A model generated the notes under the pieces. That model worked only from the letters and a program-made list of their open reading frames with translations, ran no database searches and was not told the DNA's origin. Positions 38,401-46,166 of a DNA stretch of 64,000 bases are shown here, in pieces. This DNA is from Desulfobacterales bacterium (GTDB lineage Bacteria; Desulfobacterota; Desulfobacteria; Desulfobacterales; JAHDSC01), in assembly GCA_018432925.1 (NCBI GenBank), contig JAHDSC010000018.1, positions 1 to 64,000 of the forward strand, in the 5' to 3' direction. Position 1 is the stretch's first letter. Each line of letters starts with the position of its first letter. A program made the position numbers and the translations under genes.

Positions 38401-39468
38401 CTATCTATTTTGAATAATGATGGTCTGACCATCATGGTTTTTAAGCTCATACTCCTTGTCTGTTTTTTTTGAGATATAATAGTCCGGCATCAAGGGAATT
38501 TTCCCGATATTTGTGGATACCACATACATTGGTTGGGCAAGACCGGAAGTGTGCCCGCGTATTGCATCCCGAATAAGCTCCGCCCCCTTTTCAATCGGAG
38601 TACGAAAATGATCAATCCCGGGTGCCGGTTCGCAATAAAAAAGATAATAGGGCCGTATGCGAATCGACAATAGTTTTTGATGCAACGCCCGGAAGGTTTG
38701 CACGTCATCATTGATGCCCTTCAACAGAACGGCTTGATTGCCCACATTGACACCGCAGCAAAGAAGATCATAAACCGCCTTTGCTGTCATTTCGGTAATT
38801 TCCTTTGGATGATTACATTGAATATTTATCCAGATCGGAACACGGTGGAAACCCTTCAGCACCTTTTTTAAGCCACCGGTTATTCGCTGGGGAAGTATGA
38901 TCGGCATGCGTGTGCCGAAACGGATCAATTCAATGTGAGAAATGTCTCGCAATTTACAGACGATATATTCGATCTTTTCGTCCGAAAAAATAAAAGGATC
39001 TCCGCCGGTAACCAAAACATCACGAATCTCTTTATGGTCTCGGATCCATTCAAGCCCTTCTTCAATATCCAACCGAAGGCGAAGACGCCGATCGACCACA
39101 ATTTCTCTGCGGAAGCAGTGGCGACAATAACCGGCACAAGCATCGGTTACGGTGAAGGCAATTCGGTCACGATACTGTCGGGCAATACTGTCCGGCCTTA
39201 ACTCACCAGTGGCCCGGTTTTCTATCCAGACCAGATAGTTAGAAATTCCATGATGATTTTCTTTTTCGAGAAGCGATGGAATGATCTGTTTGCGAATCGG
39301 GCAGGCAGAATCATCAGGATCCATCAGCGATGCAAAGTAAGGCGTTGTACCCCATTTCGTGTCAAGCGTTGTGATTGCCTTTTCTTCTTCCGGTGTAATT
39401 CGGATGAATTCTTTCAGTCTTTCAACCGTGTTGACGCACCGGTCCAGTTCATCTATCCAGCTGTCCAT
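38401..39468 (-). CDS. KamA-family radical SAM protein (lysine/glutamate 2,3-aminomutase-like)
   Basis: 355 residues. The radical SAM motif CAGYCRHC has Cys at 111, 115 and 118, and is followed by FRREIVVDRRLR, GGDPFIFSDEKIEYI, IRFGTRMPIILPQRIT, GVNVGNQAVLLKGINDDV, RPYYLFYCEPAPGIDHFRTP and PMYVVSTNIGKIPLMPDYY. These features are characteristic of lysine 2,3-aminomutases and relatives. Members of the family include glutamate 2,3-aminomutase, used for N-acetyl-beta-lysine or beta-glutamate osmolytes, and EpmB. The shorter length (355) argues against canonical KamA (about 415). The substrate is undetermined. Confidence 0.88.
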   Translation of the reverse strand: MDSWIDELDRCVNTVERLKEFIRITPEEEKAITTLDTKWGTTPYFASLMDPDDSACPIRKQIIPSLLEKENHHGISNYLVWIENRATGELRPDSIARQYRDRIAFTVTDACAGYCRHCFRREIVVDRRLRLRLDIEEGLEWIRDHKEIRDVLVTGGDPFIFSDEKIEYIVCKLRDISHIELIRFGTRMPIILPQRITGGLKKVLKGFHRVPIWINIQCNHPKEITEMTAKAVYDLLCCGVNVGNQAVLLKGINDDVQTFRALHQKLLSIRIRPYYLFYCEPAPGIDHFRTPIEKGAELIRDAIRGHTSGLAQPMYVVSTNIGKIPLMPDYYISKKTDKEYELKNHDGQTIIIQNR

Positions 39469-40899
39469 CTAAAACCTTTCTTGTTTTGTAAAAGTAGTTG
39501 CTTATCGCATTATTGGGCAATCCGAATCAATATCATAATTGATAAAACCCATTATCGCTTCATTGTGCAAAAGGAAAATTTATTTTTTCCCGAGACGTTT
39601 AGCTAAAGAATTTTAACAAGATTACCAAACGTATTTATTCCAGTCCCCCCGTTTACTTCACACAGGCCATCGAATAGACGGCTAATGTCCATGCGCAATG
39701 CCATGGCAAGATGGATCTCAGCCGGGCTAAAAATCCCGCATTACGGTCCGGGAATCACATGCGAAGCTGAAAAAATGATTTTATGGAAAGAGGGTACGAC
39801 TATCAGAACTACTTATGGGATGCGGGCACTACCACATGCCTCCAACTAAAAGAAAGGGCTCGATCTATAGATCTTGAGGCGTGCCACCAAGGCCCAGGGG
39901 ATTTAAGCATCCTCGGAAACAAATGGGCAGCGGTGCCAAATATCGCAAAGCCTTATTAAAAATAACGACAGCCAACGCGTGCGATTGCACCAAATCCCCG
40001 GAGGGCCAGATGTTTACCTGAAATCTCAAAAACAGGAATGCCCAGAGCTTTCTTGAACCGGATTGCCATTGCACTCTAACCCGAGATTCTTTGCATATCC
40101 GACAATGATTCTCAAAGCACAGGCCGCTTCTGCCTCGAAACCCTCAAGCCATCTTCACGGCTTGAAAATTTAAAGCGGCACGATCTCTCCTCAGCTTTAC
40201 ACAGAAACCATAACACAAAAGACGAAAAAAAGTTCCGGCATGTTGGAGCTTTCCTATGACCGTTCCCCCGGCGGAAACTTGCAAACGGATCGTCTTCCAA
40301 TGGAAGCTTTTGAATCCGTAATTTGCCCAATTAAAGCCATTATGTTATCAAAGCCCGATATTTACTTTAGCTTGACCGGATCTTTTGTATTTCATGCCGC
40401 AGAGGGCATCATGAACCATATATCCCAGATCGATAAGATTCCGCTGCCGGTGAAATCCGGATCCGCACCTTTCAGACCTTTTCCCGCGTCAATCGTATTT
40501 CCCCTGCTGGTATGGTTTGGCAGAGGAGGATCAAACGTCCTTGGGAAATCAAAAAACTACCCCATACGTTTCTCTAGACCATCCACAACCACCAAGAGAA
40601 AGTCATGCCGACTTTCTCCCGATCCAGTTCCGCAAATTCATTCCAAGATCCTTTGATGTCGTGTCTTGTCGGGCAAATCGGGAACGGGAATATGTTTTTG
40701 ACATCTGAGAGGGAATTGCAAATGAGAATGGGATCAAGATAGGCGATGGATGACTGACGGTTGTTGGTCAGCAAACCGGATCTCTTAGTTTCAACAAAAC
40801 CGTCGGGGCGACCTGAAGCTTATCCGCCTCCGGAACAATGAGTAGGTATAACGGGCGGTAAACATCCCCCCCGCTTATCATCTGCCGTTTTCGAAGGAA
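39469..40899. other. 1.4-kb gene-poor region next to parS
   Basis: No intact gene is supported. Minus-strand frames show short stretches that look protein-like but are broken by stops. Examples are AIRFKKALGIPVFEISGKHL (about 39990-40080), EAEAACALRIIVGYAKNLGL (about 40080-40140) and HDFLLVVVDGLEKRMG (about 40550-40605). They may be remains of decayed genes; I could not assign them to mnmG, rsmG, parA or parB, the genes that commonly follow mnmE near a parS. The plus-strand frame 40240-40656 is a shadow. Confidence 0.4.
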
Positions 40900-40915
40900 T
40901 GTTTCACGTGAAACA
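40900..40915. promoter_or_regulatory. parS site (perfect 16-bp palindrome)
   Basis: TGTTTCACGTGAAACA matches the conserved bacterial parS consensus at all 16 positions. ParB binds parS to nucleate the chromosome partition complex, usually within about 50 kb of the replication origin. It lies directly against the mnmE stop codon (40916-40918). No parA or parB is in the window. Confidence 0.93.
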
Positions 40916-42331
40916 CTATTTTCCAATACAGAAACGGTCAAATATATTTCCAATGATATCGTCTTTAACGCAGACCCCCAAGATTTCGTTTAACAAGGCA
41001 ATCGCTTCATTCAAATCAATTGCTATCAACTCAAACGGCATTTTCTCTTGAATCCCCTTTTCCGCATCCAAAATAGCCTTAAGCCCGTGTTCCAGTAACG
41101 ATTTGTGCCTTAAATTCGGAACAATCCAGTTTTCCGAATCGGCCTCACGTCCTGCAAGGAAAACCTCTTTGATTAAATCCTTAAGCGCTTCAATCCCTTC
41201 TTCAAAAAGAGCTGAAATCCTGATCTGCCGTATTTCATTCCATGAATCAGGAATAGGCATATGGAATTCATTATTAACAAGGTCCTTTTTGTTCCACACA
41301 AGGATTACCTTCTTTTTCTTAATCTCTTCATAGATCTCATAATCCTCTTGGGTCAGCGGCTGACTTGAATCAATCATGAAAAGAATCAAGTCGCAACGGT
41401 TTAAATATTCATGGGTTTTTTTTATTCCTAAAAGTTCGATGGGATTATCGGTTTTATTAAGACCGGCGGTATCTCCAAAAACGATGGGAATTCCTCCAAT
41501 GTTCAAGTTTTCCTCGATTACATCTCTTGTGGTTCCGGGTATGGCAGTTACAATGGCACGTTCCCTTTGCGCCAGGCAGTTCATAAGACTGGACTTGCCA
41601 ACATTGGCTCTTCCGGCCGCGGCAACTCTTATGCCTTCTTTCAAAATATAAAAATCGGCATGTTGCCGGATCATAGTTTTTAACGGATCGATGGCGTACT
41701 CCCGTAGGTTTTTAATCAAGGTGGCAACCTCAATTGTTTCTTGAACAGCATCCGGGAAATCCATCACGGCTTCCATCTGCGTTAAAACATTAACCATCGC
41801 CATCTTGATTGATTCAACTTCTTTTCGTAACCCCCCTTTCATCTGCACGATGGCCATATCAAACGCTTGCCTGGTTCTTGCGTTGATGCAATCGATAACA
41901 GCTTCTGCCTGAGTCAGGTCGATGCGCCCGTTTAAGAATGCTCTCTTTGTAAACTCGCCGGGCTGTGCAAGCCTCGCACCCATTTTCAGAACCAACCCTA
42001 AAATTGCATTTAATCCGAGGAAACCGCCATGTGCATGAATTTCTACCACATCTTCTCTGGTATAAGAAAACGGTGCCTTCATGGCCACTAAAAGAACCTC
42101 ATCAATTTCACGTTCATTTTCAGGGTCTATGATATGCCCGTGATAAAAATGACGGGATTGAAACTCTTGATAACGGGAATCATGAGAGAAACCGCTCTTT
42201 TCTGTAGAGCGGCCCGATTTCCTGAAGACAGACGCGGCGATTGGAACAGCGTCTCGACCGGAAATTCGGATGATTCCGATACCGCCACTACCCATAGGGG
42301 TTGCGATAGCGGCAATAGTACAGTTTTCCAT
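40916..42331 (-). CDS. mnmE: tRNA uridine-5-carboxymethylaminomethyl modification GTPase MnmE
   Basis: 471 residues. The N-terminal folate-binding domain (1-125), helical domain, and inserted G domain with GRANVGKSSLMNCLAQRERA, DTAG and NKKD are present. The C-terminus ends FDRFCIGK, the catalytic CIGK. It works with MnmG (not in the window) on wobble uridine of several tRNAs. It is downstream of jag in the rpmH-rnpA-yidD-yidC-jag-mnmE series. Confidence 0.97.
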   Translation of the reverse strand: MENCTIAAIATPMGSGGIGIIRISGRDAVPIAASVFRKSGRSTEKSGFSHDSRYQEFQSRHFYHGHIIDPENEREIDEVLLVAMKAPFSYTREDVVEIHAHGGFLGLNAILGLVLKMGARLAQPGEFTKRAFLNGRIDLTQAEAVIDCINARTRQAFDMAIVQMKGGLRKEVESIKMAMVNVLTQMEAVMDFPDAVQETIEVATLIKNLREYAIDPLKTMIRQHADFYILKEGIRVAAAGRANVGKSSLMNCLAQRERAIVTAIPGTTRDVIEENLNIGGIPIVFGDTAGLNKTDNPIELLGIKKTHEYLNRCDLILFMIDSSQPLTQEDYEIYEEIKKKKVILVWNKKDLVNNEFHMPIPDSWNEIRQIRISALFEEGIEALKDLIKEVFLAGREADSENWIVPNLRHKSLLEHGLKAILDAEKGIQEKMPFELIAIDLNEAIALLNEILGVCVKDDIIGNIFDRFCIGK

Positions 42332-42503
42332 TTGTCTGAATTTTCTTCCTCTGAAGTTCTGTGAAATTACCGATTTAAGCCGGCACCGGTTTTCTGTTTT
42401 TGATTCCTGGGGCTTTCGGTTTTGTTGTATCGATACCTATCGCTTCCTCATCCATTCGGTTAGTGCAACAGAACGATTGGAGGGCAACCGTCCACACAAG
42501 GAT

Positions 42504-43259
42504 TTATGTGTTTTTTTCTTTTTTCCGCTGATAACTCTTTTGGGGGAAAATAACGAGCTTTCTATAAAAACCATCTCCGATGCTCTGGGTTCTGACGCCC
42601 GAATCGTCCTTTAAGGCAAGGTGAACGATCCTTCTGTCCTGAGCATTCAGTTGCCCAATCGTCACAGGTTTGCCGGTCCGCTTGGCTTTTTCCGAAAGAC
42701 GAACGGCGATTCTTTCCAGACCCGCCTCCTTGGTTTCCAAATAACCTTCTATATCCACCAGGATTCTAATTCGTTGCTCATAGTTTTTATTGATAATCTT
42801 TTCCACAAGGTATTGCATCGCTTCAAGGGTTTGGCCTCTCTTTCCAATAAGTATCGCAGAATTTCCACCACTTATATTAAATAAAATTCTCTCGGAATTT
42901 TCTTGAATCGAAACAGTTGCATCCGAAGTTATGGAGTCAATAATTCTTTGCAAAACGTTCCTGCCAAGCTCGATCGGACCCTCAGAAGCATTTTGTTTCT
43001 GTTCACTCTCTGATATTATTTGAATTTCTTTGTTCTCTCCCGCAGATACTTCCTCTTTAATGATCGCTTCCGGCTTTGGAATTGGCTCTCGCAATGTAAC
43101 GCAAATTCGTGCCTTTTTGCTCCCAACCAATCCGAAAATACCGGTCGATCCGTACGAAATAACATCATATTTTAATTTCTCAATTGGTATTCGTAGTTCT
43201 TCAGAAGCTTTCTTTATCGCCTTTTCAACACTTTTGCCTTCAAATTCCAAACAAGGCAT
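42504..43259 (-). CDS. jag: Jag (SpoIIIJ-associated) RNA-binding protein
   Basis: 251 residues. Jag N-domain (1-50, LEFEGKSVEKAIKKASEEL), a Lys/Glu-rich linker (about 70-95), a KH domain (about 100-175, AILIGKRGQTLEAMQYLVEKI) and a C-terminal R3H domain (about 180-240). It binds RNA and is functionally linked to YidC/SpoIIIJ, whose gene lies 15 bases upstream on the same strand. Confidence 0.95.
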   Translation of the reverse strand: MPCLEFEGKSVEKAIKKASEELRIPIEKLKYDVISYGSTGIFGLVGSKKARICVTLREPIPKPEAIIKEEVSAGENKEIQIISESEQKQNASEGPIELGRNVLQRIIDSITSDATVSIQENSERILFNISGGNSAILIGKRGQTLEAMQYLVEKIINKNYEQRIRILVDIEGYLETKEAGLERIAVRLSEKAKRTGKPVTIGQLNAQDRRIVHLALKDDSGVRTQSIGDGFYRKLVIFPQKSYQRKKEKNT

Positions 43260-43274
43260 TGTCGCTTACCTCCC

Positions 43275-44933
43275 TCATTGGGCCATTTTTTTTGAAATAT
43301 AGGATTGCTGCAGAATAGAAAGAATATTGTTTACGAGCCAGTACAAAACAAGACCGGATGAAAAATTAATAAAAATTACCGTGAAAAATAGCGGCATTAA
43401 CCTCATCATCTTGGCCTGGGTCGGGTCACCGGCTGTCGGGGTCATTTTTTGTTGTAAAAACATAGTCACCCCCATAATGATAGTCAAAACAGGGATGCCA
43501 AAGGGTGGATGCATGAAGGGAACAGCGAAATTAAAATTAAAAAGTCGATCCGGTGCCGACAGATCGTTAATCCAACCAAAGAAAGGCGCGTGCCGCAATT
43601 CGATGGCTTGATACAACATCCGATAAAGCGCGAAAAATACCGGAATCTGCAATATCATTGGAAGGCATCCGCCCATAGGATTGATTTTGTAAATTTTGTA
43701 CAACCCCATTAATTCCTGGTTCATTCGTTTCTTGTCGTCTTTGTATTTTTCTCGGATTTCCGCCATCAGAGGTTGCAGTTTCTTCATTTCATTCATGGAT
43801 TTATAGCTTTTAGAGCCCAGAGGCCAAAGGATCAGCTTGATCACAATCGTTAAGATGATGATTGCGACACCATAATTCGGTATGAAACCGTAAATAAAAT
43901 TCATAAACCAGAGGCAAGGCTTGGCAATAAAATCAAACATTCCGAAATTGATCGCCTTATCCAAATTATAATCAACCTCGCTTAGAACCTTCATGCTCTT
44001 GGGCCCGAAAAACAATTCATATTCATAAGTTTGCTGGGTGCCGGGTTGAATTACACTTGTTTTCTGAACATACTGGCTTTCCAATATATTGTTTTGTTGC
44101 ACAAAAAGTCTCATCTCTCCCGGCAGATTTTTTTCAGGTACAATACTGGACATGAAATATTGATCTTCAATCGAAATCCATTTAATTTCTCCGCTATATA
44201 TATTCTTGTCTTTGATCTTCTCTATCTTTACCTGTTCCAGTTTGTTGCCGATTAATGCGCTAGGGCCTTCAAAGCCATAACTGCCCGTGTTTGCAGGAAG
44301 GACGTTCACCAAGGACAAAACAAGATTGTCCTCGAAAATTTTATCCGATCCGTTTTTAATCGTAACATCTAAACCAATTGCATATGTTTTGGGTGAGAAA
44401 ACGAACTTTTTTTCAACAACAATGCCGCTGGCAGATCGCATTGAAAAAGAAATCGTCTCCGGTTTATCGGTTATCTCCATAATGTCATCGGTCACATCGG
44501 ATGCAAACAAGGAGCCTTCCAGTGCAGGAATACTCTTACCGGCAAATCCAATTTGAACGGAACCCATATCCAGGTCCTTAGGTATGACTTGTTTTAACGG
44601 CGAGTTTTTATCAACAGTCTCCCGGTAATCTCTCAGGATTAAACTATTAAATACGGCACCTTTCTCAGAAATCCGTGCGGAATATAAAGAGGTATTCACG
44701 GTAATTTCTCTGGCTTTTCTTTCAGGCTCCAACGGCGTTTCTTCTAATACAGGCGCTTTGTTCACGGCTTGCCCTTCAATCGGCTGGACGAATGGTTTTT
44801 CCTTGACCTCCTTTCCCGACGTCACCGTTTCTGCCGACTCTTTAATCGGTTCCTTTGCAGTAAAAAAAACCCCATATAGTAAAAATACGAGAAACGATAG
44901 CACAATCGCAATCAATAATCGAAGCTGTTCCAT
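43275..44933 (-). CDS. yidC: Membrane protein insertase YidC
   Basis: 552 residues, the Gram-negative form. It has an N-terminal TM (LRLLIAIVLSFLVFLLYGVFF), a large periplasmic domain (about 60-345), then a conserved membrane core of five segments, including FIYGFIPNYGVAIIILTIVI, a cytoplasmic hairpin (KLQPLMAEIREKYKDDKKRM) and GGCLPMILQIPVFFALYRML. It inserts membrane proteins with or without Sec. It is part of the conserved rpmH-rnpA-yidD-yidC-jag cluster. Confidence 0.98.
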   Translation of the reverse strand: MEQLRLLIAIVLSFLVFLLYGVFFTAKEPIKESAETVTSGKEVKEKPFVQPIEGQAVNKAPVLEETPLEPERKAREITVNTSLYSARISEKGAVFNSLILRDYRETVDKNSPLKQVIPKDLDMGSVQIGFAGKSIPALEGSLFASDVTDDIMEITDKPETISFSMRSASGIVVEKKFVFSPKTYAIGLDVTIKNGSDKIFEDNLVLSLVNVLPANTGSYGFEGPSALIGNKLEQVKIEKIKDKNIYSGEIKWISIEDQYFMSSIVPEKNLPGEMRLFVQQNNILESQYVQKTSVIQPGTQQTYEYELFFGPKSMKVLSEVDYNLDKAINFGMFDFIAKPCLWFMNFIYGFIPNYGVAIIILTIVIKLILWPLGSKSYKSMNEMKKLQPLMAEIREKYKDDKKRMNQELMGLYKIYKINPMGGCLPMILQIPVFFALYRMLYQAIELRHAPFFGWINDLSAPDRLFNFNFAVPFMHPPFGIPVLTIIMGVTMFLQQKMTPTAGDPTQAKMMRLMPLFFTVIFINFSSGLVLYWLVNNILSILQQSYISKKMAQ

Positions 44934-45095
44934 AATTTTCCTCTAGATTTGAATCGGGCAATTTAAAATTTGACTTTGGGCAAAGATAGAGAAGCCATAT
45001 CTGTTCATAGAAACTAACGTCTTGCGGGGAGTGATCAGGAAAGGCGGAAGGTTTACAAGTTTGTGGCCATATAATCGGTTTCTTAGTATCACGTT

Positions 45096-45332
45096 TTAAG
45101 GGGCAGGGTCGTATCCCCCTGGATTAAAGGGGTGACATCTCAAAATCCTTTTAATCGCCAGGAAACAACCCCTAAAAGCGCCATGACGCAAAATAACCTG
45201 ATAAGCATAATCAGAACAGGTTGGACGAAAACGACAATTAGCCCCCAAAACAGGAGACAATCCATATTGATAGGCCTTGATTAGAATTAACAGTATTCTT
45301 TTAATGATCAAAACGACTCGATATCCTATCAA
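45096..45332 (-). CDS. yidD: Membrane protein insertion efficiency factor YidD
   Basis: 78 residues from TTG 45330-45332, with AAGGA 5 bases upstream; a second TTG seven codons in is possible. The family signature [20 protein letters not shown], the following DYA and [12 protein letters not shown] are present. It assists YidC-dependent insertion. It overlaps the end of rnpA by 32 bases. Confidence 0.93.
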   Translation of the reverse strand: MIGYRVVLIIKRILLILIKAYQYGLSPVLGANCRFRPTCSDYAYQVILRHGAFRGCFLAIKRILRCHPFNPGGYDPAP

Positions 45333-45675
45333 ATAGATCCTTAAGTGATAAAAATGCCAGATCCGTTGGCAAATTACCCGCTTCTTTCTTAGCGATGATA
45401 TTTATATCCCAGGTACCTGTAATATTGTGCCTATTTAACCGAAAATATTCGCGAGAAATTCGTTTGATTTTATTGCGTTTTACAGCCTTTCCGACCTTTC
45501 TGGTAATAGTGACACCAAGGCGGATTCTATCAGATTGGGCCGGAGTGAATACCGCGATAAAATACCGGCCATGAATCTTTTTTCCGTAACGTGTTAAGCG
45601 AATGAAATCCTTACGTTTCAGGATCTTATCTGCCTTGGTCAGTGAAAAGTTTCGCAAAAAATTAGCCTCTGTCAC
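45301..45675 (-). CDS. rnpA: Ribonuclease P protein component
   Basis: 124 residues from a GTG start. Features are [41 protein letters not shown] with the RNR-type motif, [10 protein letters not shown], and a basic central helix. It is the protein subunit of RNase P, which matures tRNA 5' ends. It lies 107 bases downstream of rpmH. Confidence 0.95.
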   Translation of the reverse strand: MTEANFLRNFSLTKADKILKRKDFIRLTRYGKKIHGRYFIAVFTPAQSDRIRLGVTITRKVGKAVKRNKIKRISREYFRLNRHNITGTWDINIIAKKEAGNLPTDLAFLSLKDLFDRISSRFDH

Positions 45676-45782
45676 CGATTAACGGTCTTTGATTCCAGCT
45701 GTCTTAAAAAAAGTGATAAGACGTCTCCGTATTGATTCCTCAATGGATTCGGTTGTAAAAAATTACCGCTTGTTGAATACAA

Positions 45783-45920
45783 TTATTTGACCCCTAAACG
45801 CTTCCGCCCTTTGGCTCTGCGCCGACTGATCATCCTTCTGCCCTCTTTGGTTGACATTCTTTTTAAAAAACCATGTGTTCTGGCACGCCGAAGCTTGCTG
45901 GGCTGATATGTTCTTTTCAT
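45783..45920 (-). CDS. rpmH: 50S ribosomal protein L34
   Basis: A 45-residue basic protein from ATG 45918-45920: [20 protein letters not shown], then [25 protein letters not shown], a complete L34. It is the first gene of rpmH-rnpA-yidD-yidC-jag-mnmE, and in many bacteria dnaA and the origin lie immediately upstream. Here no dnaA is found upstream; a radical SAM gene on the same strand is next after about 250 bases. Confidence 0.97.
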   Translation of the reverse strand: MKRTYQPSKLRRARTHGFLKRMSTKEGRRMISRRRAKGRKRLGVK

Positions 45921-46166
45921 CGTTTACATTCCTTTTTAGCATCCTGAAATAAGACAACTATTCGTTGGTATAATCCTTTACCTTCAAATCGGTTCTCAGT
46001 GCTTCTTATCTTAAATTTTTTGATTAAGCCATAGTATGGCCTTCCTGTCAAGATTCAAATTGTGACTCCATAAAAAGTAAAGCGGCAATTGCAGCCATAT
46101 TTCGAATCCCATAAAACGGAGGTCACGGAAATAAGCTTCATTTCCTGTAATGGCAAAAAGATAAAT

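Noticed and set aside
40240-40656. 138-codon plus-strand frame near parS
   Set aside because: Low-confidence composition, no domain, and the opposite strand has competing protein-like fragments.
45763-45957. 64-codon minus-strand frame covering rpmH
   Set aside because: Wrong frame; the real L34 gene at 45783-45920 is only 45 codons and overlaps it.
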